Of a stretch of 64,000 nucleotides of DNA, positions 1 to 11,166 are shown piece by piece. Each line of letters starts with the position of its first letter. The stretch's first letter is position 1. Made by a program: the position numbers and the translations under genes. Origin of the DNA: Trichaptum fuscoviolaceum (taxonomy: Eukaryota > Basidiomycota > Agaricomycetes > Hymenochaetales > Trichaptaceae); NCBI GenBank assembly GCA_910574455.1, contig CAJSYZ010000005.1, forward strand, positions 1,674,001 to 1,738,000. The letters are read 5' to 3'. The notes beneath the pieces were generated by a model. It saw only the letters and a list, made by a program, of their open reading frames with translations, had not been told where the DNA came from and made no database searches.

Positions 1-487
1 TGTACCTGTAACTTAATTGATTGATTGTGCTTACGGACATAGTATGCTTAATTACTGTAATTCTGTACCTTCACATACCTTACATATATGTGCATATATG
101 CATGTCTAATACGATAGCAGTCGTAGGCCTGCCAGCAATCTTGAAAAGCTGTGCACTGCCAGTGTGTGTAGTACATTTCGTGTAATTATAGAAGCGCCCA
201 AGATTCTTGAAGTTCAAGTTGAAGCTAGCTTCGGCGGACGGGAGGAAAGGGTCCCCCTCAACTTTACATGGACCCTGAGGCTTCGGCCTCTTCCGAACCG
301 TGGGAGGGTCTGTGCCAGTGTAGGAGACTGGCGTCTCCCGGACCCTGGCCGCATCATCATCACTGGCACTGATCACTGCTTCAACTTCACTTCATGATTT
401 CGTTTATTGCACTTATCCTCACGAACACTATCTCGTAGAACGCGAATTCCCATAACAAAGTCGACCAATCTGTGCCGTCTATCTGTA
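1..487. other. Spacer upstream of VPS53
   Basis: No gene is supported here; the open frames are short and lack family features. The stretch carries a TA-rich segment with CATATATG twice (83-90 and 93-100) and the word TTCAAGTTGAAG at 213-224, about 270 bases before the VPS53 start. It probably holds the VPS53 promoter and 5' leader. Confidence 0.6.
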
Positions 488-3400
488 ATGAGTACCCAGC
501 TGCCACATGAAGTCGTCTTGTCAATTCAGCGAATCCTAGAATTGCAGGATGAAGCGTCTGCTGGTGATACCCTGGACAGCCTGTCGTCATTTGATCCAAC
601 GAGCACTTTGAATAATCTGTTTCCTGACGGTGCGTTTTTGTGGTCTGGAATTCTCAGCCATAGCTCAACGTTTGGAATCAGAAACGTCTCTGATTCAAAT
701 TGAGGAAGTTCAAGCACGTTTAACCAAAGATGCAGAGGATGTACAGACGGAAATACAACTCCTCCGCGACGAACTTCACAAAAATCATGACCCGAACATG
801 ATGCAACTCATACAGGAGATGATATCCGTATGTACGCATCCAATGCTGAGAAAGTTGTTTGGTACATGCTCACATAGATGCACCCTGTTATCTAGGACCT
901 CATGAGCCAAATGTCCCGCATACGAGAACAAGCTAGCGAATCTGAGGCTGTTGTTCGTAGCATCACCAAAGACATACAACTTCTGGACCTAGCAAAGAAG
1001 AACCTAATGTCAAGCATGACCGCGTTGAAGCGTTTTCAGATGCTCGGTGAGTGCGTTGTGGCCTCGCCAAGAGAATACGATGAGCAACTTCGTTCTAGCC
1101 AATGCTTTGAGTCAACTGGAGGAACTTGTTCAAGACAAGAAATATGCGGAGATCTCACAGACACTTGCCGTGGGTATAGAACAGTGTATGAATCGTACAT
1201 ATTCTGAGTAACTCGTTTAGGCTGTGAAAGAGTTATCCGCTCCGTTCAAGTCGTTCCTTTCAATACCCAGTGTAGCTCTTTTGTGGGCACGTATTCAAAC
1301 AATGCAAGGGGAAATTAGAGCGAAACTAGACAAGGACTTCGATGCGTTGTATGTTTCATTCATAATCCCAGTGCAAGCATGTTGACTCACAGGCCTATAG
1401 TTTCCTCCCAGACCCATCCAACCCTGTCAAGCACTCACTCATCAGTAATGCATGCCTTGTCGTAGATGTAATTGGTGAAGACTTTCGCGCACATCTGATT
1501 GATCGTTACTGCGCCATTGAGCTCAAGGAGTACCGTCGGATATTCCGTACGTCGGACGAGGCGGGTCAACTCGATAATCTATCAAGGCGTTTTGCCTTCT
1601 TCAAGCGCGTTCTTCAAAATCATGACACAGAACATTCGCAAGTCTTTCCTTCAGAATGGAAGGTTGGTCAATTCCTCTCTGCAAAATTTGTCGATATCAC
1701 ACGGTGCGTTAATCTTTTTTTTTATGAATGGCTGGCTAAACAAATTGATTGTACATAGGGACGACCTATCAAACTTGCTTGAAAAGTCTGCGCAAACATT
1801 GACAGTCACTGTGCTTCTACAATCTTTACAACAAGCACTTGAATTTGAGACATTCTTGAGTCGCAAATACTCGACATCGGTAGGAAATTATATGCAATGG
1901 CTTAATGTACCTCTAAACACTCGACTGCCAGTTGGTCGATATACTAAGACTCACAACTTTTGGGTCGAAGGCTGTGAAGTCTTTAGCGTCTGCATTTGAG
2001 CCACACATGACCATCTTCACGAACGCTCAAGACAAGTGAGTAACATATCTGCATGCTTCTGACTATACTAGCTTTTCCGACTTATGGTCCATTGAAAGGG
2101 CTCTTTCGGACATGCTCGCTCCGCATCGAGGAAGAAAGTCGCGGACATCGTTAGAGATCACGCGATCTTCTGGAGAAGAAACCTCAAGCGGCCCAGCGGT
2201 TGTTCTCCCGTCGTCAACAGAGCTATTCTACTCTTATGCCCAAATTCTCGATCAATGTTCCAAACTATTTAACGGAAGACCTCTGTTTGATTTGAGTAAT
2301 CTACAGAAAAAATGGCTGAAGATATATGCAGGTTCGGATGAATCTGTTCTTCATTGTTTCCCTTAACTCATTAATATCAGAGGATGTCCTACTACAAAGC
2401 TTAAAAAAGTGAGTCAGAATCCGTAGCGCTTATTCATCCGAGTGCTGACATCGAAATCAGACCTGCAGCGCAACAGAGACGATCAATGGATACCCGTTAT
2501 GATGCGAATGAACTAAGAAATGCTTGTCTTATCATCAATACGTCGGACTATTGTCAGGTTACTGCATCACAGGTATTGCATCTTTTGATGTTTAGTTTAT
2601 GACTCTACTAATGATATGTCTCCTGTTCAGCTTGAAGAGAAAATCAGGGACAAGATCGCTGATGAATATAAAGATAAAATTTCATTCCAGGCAGAACAAG
2701 ACCTATTCCTTAGGTAATTCCCAAGTCATGCACCAATGACAACGGATACTGATAACGAGAAAAGTGTTACTGCCACAGCTATTTTGAATCTTCTGAGAGA
2801 ACTCGAGTCGGCTTGCGAGACAGCTTTCGACACTATGACGAGGATTAATTGGAGTTCAATGTCAGATGTATCAGGACCTTCCCCATACGTTGCTGACCTA
2901 ATCCGATCCATTGAGCAAGTTGTCGACGCCGTGAATAGCACGGTCGAACAAAAGAAATACCTTCGCAACTTCCACGATAAGGCTGCCACGTTAGTTAGAA
3001 AAGAGTCGATTGTACGAATTTGCTGACTTTCGCGTTAGGCTAATCCTAACTCGCTTCACGAATGCGCTGGTCAAAAGTAGGCCGCTTCGTGAAACTGGTG
3101 CAGAACAGGTATGCGGCATGTAATCGAATGAAATACACTACTTATGGCGGACTAGTTGCTCTTGGATTTGCAAGAGATCAGAGCTGCGTTGCTGAAACTG
3201 CCGGGTGATTCAACCGTTACCGCGAGGTATTGCAAAAGCTTCTTATGTTTGCTCCTTGAGCTAAGTTGTTTGTGCAGCTTTAATAAAGGTATCACGAAAA
3301 CGACTACAAGACTCGAGACTCTGTTGAAAACAATAATACCGCCAGCGGTGAGTGGCGTATTCTTGAATGGGTCTGTAGTGACCACTAATTTTATTGTGGT

Positions 3401-3909
3401 ATTAGGATCCCCCAGAAGGCTTTGTTCTAAATTATACGCTCCTCATTGGAGATGCTTCATTTTCGAATTTCCAGAAGGTTAGGACATCTTGTCATGTGCT
3501 CAGATTTCGACTTATGTCTCTGGTCAAGGTTTTGGATCTTAAAGGCACGCCTCGTGCCGATCAGAATACATTGCTAGATACTTTCGTGACAGTTACTAGC
3601 ACTAAGCCGGAGTTGGATGGCACTTCGTTCCTTTCCTCTCTGGACATGGAGCCTCAGACAACACTTAGATTGACAAATCTGTCAAGTCCTGCCGGCAGTC
3701 GAGTTCATCTACCATCAATGCTCAGTGGAGCTAGTAGCACATCAAGTGCTACGGAAGGTAGCAGAGGAGCACTATCATCTCCACCGCCAAGTGGTCCATC
3801 GACTGGATCTGATACAAGGAATACAGATGGGGCCCAGAAGAGGGACGTTTTCTCGGATGTTCGCCGCCTTGTGTCCTTTGGCTTGCGTAGGGACACGACA
3901 CAGTCTTAG
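488..3909 (+). CDS. VPS53: VPS53, GARP/EARP tethering complex subunit
   Basis: Multi-exon gene for the Vps53 subunit of the GARP complex, which tethers endosome-derived vesicles at the trans-Golgi network. The start at 488 gives an N-terminus leading into the family signature LNNLFPD. A coiled-coil follows, and around 896-1046 the frame reads REQASESEAVVRSITKDIQ then LDLAKKNLMSSMTALKRFQ, the most conserved block of Vps53. The frame then continues as NALSQLEELVQDKKYAEISQ and ALLWARIQTMQGEIRAKLD after short introns (for example about 1048-1097, which otherwise looks like a frameshift). The C-terminal 130 residues (3496-3909) end in a low-complexity Ser/Pro tail not typical of animal Vps53. The first intron is unusually short if its acceptor is at 657 or 663, so that join is uncertain. 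It converges on the next gene, 260 bases away. Confidence 0.88.
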
Positions 3910-4169
3910 ATGGCATCACATGATTGAGGTCACAGAAGCTTTCGCGGAATGCCATTAGGATACTGTCTAGATACATTATAAAGACACATATAGAAGAGGG
4001 CGGGAAGGAATGCGCTGTTGTTACAACGAAGACATCAAAGTGTTCTTCACGTGTGAAAGGAGACAAGACAACCGAACGAGAAAAGTTTTTAGCGGAACGT
4101 GACAAGGGAATGGTGGAACAGAGACTGCCACTCTGTGATGTATCCAAGAAATCAACAGGACTGGACAGT

Positions 4170-7100
4170 TCAAGGTGTTTCGCTGTGGCTCTTGTTACTC
4201 AAGTTAAGGAACGGCAAACTCCGCGCTCGATTTCCTCCAAGACGCACTCGCCGCTCAGAGCCCGTGGGCGTGGATGGTGGAGGAACCGGAGGTAAGGTAG
4301 CATAGCTTCGGTTACCCTGCGCACTATGGGCCTGAGCGCGAGCCTCTGCCAGGCGCCTTCCTAATGGTGTCTGGGCGACATACATGTCTCCTTCCCCTGA
4401 TGCAACGGAAGCGGTGCTGATCTGTCGCGAATGTCCATGGCCAATGGTTTCCGGTCCGTGCATATCAGAGGAGAACGTAAAGGACAGTGGGGTCGTTGGC
4501 AAAGGGGGGTGCCTCGGAAGGCGCAACCGACTGCTTGCTTCCGCGGCGTCTTCGTCTTCCTCATCAACCCGAAAGTTGATGTCGGACACGGACATTGGGA
4601 TTGAATCAGTAGGAGAGTCTTGAGGAGCAGCTATCGCATCTCCGGAGCTCACAGAGAAAGGGTGACGGAAGGACGCTTCTGTTTCTATTGCAGTTACAGG
4701 GACAGGCTCTTCGGAATGTCTCTGCCGTCGTGGCTGGGGATCAACGGAGAGAGAAAGTGACCACAATCCAGTAGATGTAGACTGGCTGTATCCACTCGAG
4801 TTCTGAGAACGACGGGAAGCTCGTTTTCCATTCCCATTTTGCGAAGATGACTTGTTTGAAGTAGATCTTTGCCTCCGCGAACGTGATGACCCACGTATGG
4901 AAGATGCAGCTGACGAGGCCACATCCAGAAAGGAGACTAGCAAATCTCGAGGTTGAGAACGTGGTGATGTATTCGCGACCGATACCTTCCACGTGGGGTC
5001 AGCGATAAAGAAAGGAATATGACTGTAGCTGGAAAGGAAACTCACCGGACGATCTGTACCTAAATTCTCTTCCTTGGCGAAGTCCACTTCGAATGGAGAG
5101 GTTCGCCTTAGGTCCAAGAATGCATCTCCAGATCCAAGGTTCGCAACACTACCACTTCTTCGACTCGGAATATCCCTAACATGTGGCCTAGTAAGGAGAC
5201 TTACTGGCCGTGGCGCATGTGTGGGTTTCGGAGCGACAATCGAGATTTCCGGAATGAATGATTCCCGATTCGCAGCGCTATGAAAGCTTGAGCGATGCTG
5301 ACTGCCAAACCATCCAGACCACCTTCCAAGATTCATGCTACGACGATTGCGACCTGGCCTTCCAGTCGGGCCGGCACTCATCGGACGGTCGCGGGGTAAG
5401 TTGTCAAAGGAGGGCATGCTGCTACTTTTCTTGTGACCTTGGTCGTGCCCGTGTCCAGAATCACTGTCGCCGTCTGCAACGGGTCCTATCTCCAAGATGT
5501 TTTCATCTCCAGTAATGGTCCGGTAATCGTATCCGACCCCGATAGGAGTAACGCTCAACCCCTGACCAGGATGGACATGTAGGACATCCACAGTTCCCGC
5601 AGACCGTACTCTTCGGTGTCGGGGACCAGTCGAGACAGTCCTTCCAGCGCCGTACCTCATTTCATCAGTCCCCTCCCACCATTGCATCTTCCGCCTTCGG
5701 GTCCAGAAGACGTATGCAATGACAGCGACCAAAAAGATAAAGGCTAGTACACAGGCTGTAGATATTGCTGCTATCGTGCTCTTCGGAAGACCGGTGGAAG
5801 TGATCGTCTGCATCGAGGATGTCGTTGACGAGACACTAGATGAGATGAAGTTAATAAACTGTCTGTCAAATGTGCCAGCAAGTCAAAGAGAGAAGCATGA
5901 AGAGATGAAACGCTATTTAGCGGTAGAAGTGCATATAAGTTCTTTAAAACCGCGCTGCTGAACTCCGGAAGGGCAGGCTAAACAAAGTAGCATAGGCCTA
6001 ACATGAAAAGGTTAGGGGAGCGTAGAAGCTGGTTAGATACCCCTCAAACGATGAGGAGGCCCACGCCTAGGTCGCCGAGTCTTCGAACTATAAAATACAA
6101 AGCTCTTCGCATACTATGTAGGCGCCGGTTTTAATGCGCATCCGGAAGGGGGTGAGAATCACCAGATAAAGAGTCATCAAGGGGTAAGTTTCGAATGAGA
6201 AATCAAAGGATCAGGAAAGGAGGCGGACAGAAGCCAAGTAAATAGGAGCGTGCGAGATTAAGAAACAGGACTGTGTAACTCGAGGCGAATGGAAGAAACA
6301 TTTGACGTACGGAATTCCACCGCTTACGACGGTGACGTTCATGCCGTCGAGTGCGAGCGTCTTGTTCTCAAGATTTGTGACGGTCAGTGTGTAATTCGTG
6401 CTGTCGTTGAGGCCGGAAGCATAAAATAACGTTGTGTAGGTGAGAAATGATGAAAATCCGGAGAGTGTCTGTTGATCGAGTATTTCTGGCTCGCTATCCG
6501 ATGCCAATGTTACATTGAACAGACCGGCTGAGGCGTTCGTCAGACCGCCAAGTTCCACAGATGAGCCTAGCAGTAAGCAATGAATCAGAACATCTTTGTC
6601 TCAAGAGTCATCGAACGTTTGGCAGGACGGGCAGATTGTGGGACCACTGGAATAAAGTAAGGAAATCTACCTTGAAAAGTATACTGGGCCTGGTCGCCGC
6701 TCCTGTTCGTGATGTGACAGCTTGGGACACTTGGAGGTAAAAGCGCTGGGTCGTCTACAAATGACCAAGAGCCAGTGAACTGTATTTCCGTATCGTTGAT
6801 CGTCTCTCTGATCACCGAGGCCCTGGTCCGCCGAAAGCATGAAATTGATAAATTGAGATTTCCGTCAATGACGGAGCTAAGTCGGGTGCATGGTAAGATC
6901 TTACCCTTCAAGCGCAGTGGACACGGTAATAACGGCCCGATCAAAAATAACGAGGCCTCTAGAACCCGAGGTATTTGATGTCGCATTTGTTATTCGAACG
7001 GTCAGGGAAAGGATATGATCTGCTTGAGGAAGGCCAGTGAAAGAGGTAAGGAGCTGGACACTCGGATCCGATGACGAATTCACTGTTCGTGCTGCCGACA

Positions 7101-7792
7101 AGCGCGTTTGCATCTCAATGTCGTCGAGCGCGATGGAGAAGCTGGCATCGCTAGCCAGGCCATAAAGATAGATTGCTGTGCCTGCAGTTAACCATACGCA
7201 ATCAGCAAGTATACACCTCATCAAATATGCACATCAGCTCTCGTCATGCGGAACAGCGATCTCGATCGAGGCGTCATATTCCATCGTTGCCGGTAATTTC
7301 ATAAGACAGCATCATAGAGCATGTGTGCACCCGAGCTCTAGCAAGTGTTTGGATGTCATTGAACGCGATCGGGTGATACGGGATGCATACCGTAAGCATA
7401 TTATCGCCCCCCTCCCCCACACACACATCCTTTGCCCCACTGCGCAATGAGCGATAAGTAAGACACTCACCAGTAAACCCGATTGTGAGGCTCGCGTTGT
7501 TCCTCGCCGTGTCGTGCAAGCTCTCTCCGATAGCGATTTCTCCAGGAAAGGTATCGAAACCAGAGCCATTGAGAAATGTGATCCAGCCCGCTCCCAGATC
7601 TGCGCTGGGTGTGACGCTCGAGGTGATGAGTGGAGAGTAGACTATCTGAGGAGCTGTGTCGTCAATCGTGATGTTGAATGTTGTCGGTCCAAGTTCAGCC
7701 ATGTACAGCTCCGAGGTGGGCTTGATGACAAGAGACAAGAACTGGACATGAGAGAAGGAGACAAGAAGTAGGATAGAGTTAAAGCGAGGCGT
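4170..7792 (-). CDS. Single-pass membrane protein with beta-rich, N-glycosylated ectodomain (unknown function)
   Basis: Spliced gene on the minus strand. Three ectodomain exons (about 7290-7738, 6680-7180 and 6311-6558) carry many N-x-S/T sites and segments such as TTFNITIDDTAPQIVYS and LNDSTNYTLTVTNLE, which resemble the repeated jelly-roll/galactose-binding-like folds of many basidiomycete surface proteins. A Ser/Thr stalk precedes one transmembrane helix (TIAAISTACVLAFIFLVAVI) followed by a basic stop-transfer (WTRRRK). About 500 cytosolic residues follow, rich in Ser, Arg and Pro with no recognised domain, ending at 4170. The join between the ectodomain and stalk exons needs a 448-base intron (5863-6310); phase is kept (GGIPQFINFISSS). 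The 5' end is unresolved: the signal-peptide-like reading RFNSILLLVSFSHVQ starts at a splice acceptor near 7792 and no clean ATG exon is seen. It may be a surface sensor or adhesin; this is inference. Confidence 0.75.
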
Positions 7793-8177
7793 CTAGCGGA
7801 ATCTGGCGAGGACCTTGTGAGATAAATCTGCTGAGGAAGTCCAAGCATGTGTAGTACCAGGTACGGGGAAAGGAAGAACAGGGCAGGCGGGTCAGCCGAC
7901 AGTGCGCGCTCGACACGAACACGTTCTGACGAATGTGCAATCTCAGATCAGAAACAATACAATCAAGTAGATTTAGCGTCCAATCGTTGCTCGTCGTCGT
8001 AATTACATTCTGTTCAAGTTGTCGTCGTCGTCGCCCTTGCCCGGCCTCGCCATCTTGACGTTGCCCGTTGCTGTCACGTGCCGCTGCTTCAAGTCGTCGT
8101 CGTCGTTCTCGTCGGCCAATAGTAGTTCACTTCCTCCTAGTGCGAGCGTGGCGATTGGCCATAAATCTTGAGGGGCT
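7793..8177. promoter_or_regulatory. Divergent promoter region with TCG triplet runs
   Basis: This spacer lies between the membrane-protein gene (minus) and the next gene (plus). It probably also contains the unresolved first exon of the minus-strand gene. It shows three runs of the triplet TCG/GTC (about 7991-8000, 8019-8033 and 8092-8106) and one TTCAAGTT at 8013-8020, 158 bases before the start at 8178. Confidence 0.45.
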
Positions 8178-9780
8178 ATGAACGCAGATCCTTCATCTTA
8201 CTACCACACGCTGCTCGCCAAGGCACAAGCTGTGTCTCCGGACTTAATGGGCGAACTTGAACATCTCTTTCAGATGTTGTTGCTCGCACTCGTGGCGAAA
8301 CAGAAGCATGTCATCGTACGGACGTTGGACGAAGATATCCCACGTATATGTAGGCTTGCGGTCAATGTGAGTAACAGAAAGACTATTGTGGGTTTGTGCG
8401 ATGGTGAACGACGTGACAGAGCCAGAGGCTTGGTGTTTGTGGTACGCGGTTGGAAGTGCTTGGATACGAGGTTTTTCTTATGGTTACATTAGACTCGGTA
8501 CAATTGGCGAAGGATTTCTTTCGTTCTCAAACTCGCCTTCGCATACAATCTACTCAAATTCAAGTACTAAGAGTGAATTACAGATTCTGCATACACTCTT
8601 CGCGCTTTCAGTAGTGAAACTGAGGCTTCGACCGTCGGACAAACTGACTGCGGATGAGTTTCTACGCCTTCTTTTCCTACAACAAACTCCGGTCGGACAA
8701 GCGTTCCGTGCCAGCTCCCGGAGAGTGCTCAATGGCTCCCATGGCATGCCGTTCAGGCGAACAAGCTCATATCCTACTGCGCCCGATCTAGTAGACGAAT
8801 CACTTTATGCACCCAAAGGAGAATTTGGACAGAATGGAACGGATCGCCATAGGCTGAGCATAATGCGAACACAAACAGACCCATCGCCATCTCTCTTCCA
8901 TTCAGCAGAATCCCACAAACAGGATACAGGTGCTGATTTGCTGCCACACGCCCTTGTAATCTCCGGTTTAGAACATACGTCTGAGCAAGTCCAATCGGCG
9001 CTGTGGACGACCTTAGCACAAGGTCGAATAGCTACAAGTCATCAGGGACAACAGAGGAAAAGTACATGGCCCCTTCCAAGTCACTTTCTTGTCATTTATG
9101 TATGTCCTATCGGCAATGGGTGTGAGCGCCCTCCTATACACAATAGCCTCGTGAGTCGACAGAAAAGCAGCGTGGGTGTAGGAATTTATAGACAATGTTT
9201 ATGCAGAACGACAGGTTTGCGATGAGTATAGAGGTTAATCTCACAACAGAGCAGACGTTAGGAAGTCGAATGCCCGAGGACGATATTTCTCAGCCAATTC
9301 TATCGGTATCAGTAAGTCTCCATTCATATTTGTCTTGGACAACGCTGACGCCATCCGTAGGAGCTAGCGGGGTTGCGACAGCTTGCTAGCCCTACAACAA
9401 CTCGTATCGCAGGAACACTAGATCTCTACCTCTCGGACCTCTTTAGCGCAACAAGGCATCATCCCCACTTCGACGGAATCCTCCTTACTGTAAGATGTCG
9501 TAACGACACTGAACAGTTGATTCGAGCATTTCGTCTCCTTTTTGGACCTACACCAGCGACGTCACATGGTAAAATGCTATTTGAAGCCCGCATCGAGGAC
9601 GTGCAAGTGATCTTTCAGCGCGCTGTGCAGCATCGACTAAGGGTTCTGAACGGACCTCGCCAAGAAATCTTATCCAGTCTCATCTTTGGTGCTGTCGACA
9701 ACACTGGCGACGATGCAGAGTGGGAGACTGGCAGGAGGACTGTGCGAGAGATCCTCAAGGAAATCGTCGACGTCGTTTAA
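8178..9780 (+). CDS. Conserved fungal protein, possibly degenerate AAA/Mg-chelatase-like
   Basis: Spliced gene: exon 1 8178-8366, then an exon starting near 8584 in matching phase (the 217-base intron could contain a missed small exon), then exons to the stop at 9780. Readable parts include LLPHALVISGLEHTSEQVQS, HFLVIYVCPIGNG and YLSDLFSATRHHPHFDGIL. The pattern of an 'LVISGLE...VQ..L' beta strand/helix followed by 'FLVIYV' resembles the sensor-side strands of Mg-chelatase/MoxR-type AAA+ proteins, and fungal proteins of this layout have been linked to that family. I see no intact Walker A or B motif, so ATPase activity is not supported. It converges on RPR2 with only 73 bases between stops. 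The gene is well supported; the family name is tentative. Confidence 0.7.
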
Positions 9781-9853
9781 GCCAGGAAAGGTCTGCGAAG
9801 TTGACGAGCATGAATTACTCGGCTCTCGCGGAATGTTTTCATGCGCCTACGAT

Positions 9854-10730
9854 TCAGTTGGCGTCGGTCGCGGGGCCTGCAACGTCATTGCCTACAAATA
9901 TGACATGACCTTTGCGGTCAAAGAATGGGACAGGACGTGGCTTGATATTCTTCTTCTTTGCGCGTCGGGCCCTTTTCGTCATCGACTTTAAGTCGGTTTC
10001 AGCTACAACCGCATCAGGCTTCCCGTTTACCCCAATCTCCATTGGCTGACCGATTATTTGTTCATCTTCAACTTCGTTGGCTTTCGGTGCTTGAAGATTA
10101 GCCTCGGGAGAATCAGAAGAGAAATCGGGAAGGATAGGTGGTGCGGGAATCCGTCGATTGCTTAAGCAATAGAAACATGTGTAGTGGACAGCGTGCTCAT
10201 GAGATGACAGTTCTATGTTCATGTTGCTTTAGCGTTGTATCAAAAATAAGAGAATATAAATTCGTGCTCGTACGTTTTATCCGAACCCTAGCGGTTATGC
10301 CAGGCATGAGAAGAGTATTGCACCCCTTACATAAAGTACGCTTCACTGACGGATCCCTAGACCAGATATCAACGACATCCACCCTTCCGGTTTGCCCAGT
10401 CACTCACATCTTCACGTTCGTTTTTTGGCCTATAATCCTCATAGACTTCACGTAGCTTCGCGCAAGGTCACTTGTTGTCGCCTTCTTCTTATCCCTGACG
10501 ATCCCAGACATCTCTTCATTGTCAGCTCCTGTGATGCCCTCCATTATCACATCTTTCTTTTCCTTCTCATCTTCGGTAGGAGCTATAGAGTTTTTTGCTG
10601 CAATATTGTTCTGCGGGGCCAGTCCATTCAGGTAGGTGCTTGCCTGGTAGAGAAAGTTGAGGCGCTGTATGATATCCCTGTTAGGGACGCTGCTGGGACT
10701 CGGAATCTGTTCTTTGCCCTTCTTCGCCAT
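9854..10730 (-). CDS. RPR2: RNase P/MRP protein subunit Rpr2/Rpp21
   Basis: Minus-strand gene with three exons, starting at the ATG at 10730. The first exon reads NRDIIQRLNFLYQASTYLNG, the N-terminal helix signature of Rpp21/Rpr2. After a 50-base intron comes DPSVKRTLCKGCNTLLMPG, and after another HYTCFYCLSNRRIPAPP. The two C-x2-C pairs form the zinc site of the family. The product joins nuclear RNase P, which removes 5' leaders from pre-tRNA. The human protein is shorter; here an inserted acidic/Lys-rich segment in exon 1 and a C-terminal basic tail (KRARRAKKKNIKPRPVPFF) are additions common in fungi. The assignment is strong. Confidence 0.9.
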
Positions 10731-11166
10731 CGTAGCCCTTGCTGGAACTTCTTGAAAAGAGGTAGAAATTGAATGGAAGTAAGAGATTCTTAATAATTTC
10801 TTAAGCTTGAACTAGAATAACAGGTGTGGGAACTGATGCACTCCATACTAGGATCATTTCAATTTAAAGTTTTGAATCAGACTTTCGATGGTCACCTCCG
10901 AGTCTTAAGAAAGATTCCGCTATAAAATCTACACATCATGCATATATGTGAATATATTCATCTATGGTTCTAGTACACGTAGCTGGATGCAGATGAAAGA
11001 TATAAAGCGCTTGTACATATGTGCAGCAGAGATAGTGACAGGTGATATACTATAATACTGGAAAAAAAAACTGTGACCTGAGATATTGCGCATGATGATG
11101 GTATGGATACAGCAGATTACGAAAGGCAGAGATATGTTGGTTGCTTCTATTTGCTTGAAAGTAAAT
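10731..11166. other. Spacer between RPR2 start and RDH54 stop
   Basis: AT-rich, no supported gene. It should contain the RPR2 promoter (right side of its start) and the RDH54 3' end. A TATAAAA occurs at 10921-10927, too far from the RPR2 start to be called its TATA box with confidence. Confidence 0.5.

Noticed and set aside
1048..1200. Apparent frameshift in VPS53
   Set aside because: A GTGAGT...TAG intron (about 1048-1097) restores the family frame (NALSQLEELVQDKKYA).
3924..4295. 123-codon plus-strand frame between convergent genes
   Set aside because: TTG start and overlap with the 3' coding end of the membrane protein; no features.
6060..6110. TTCGAA-containing tRNA-like segment in the long intron
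   Set aside because: No A-box or cloverleaf can be drawn around it.
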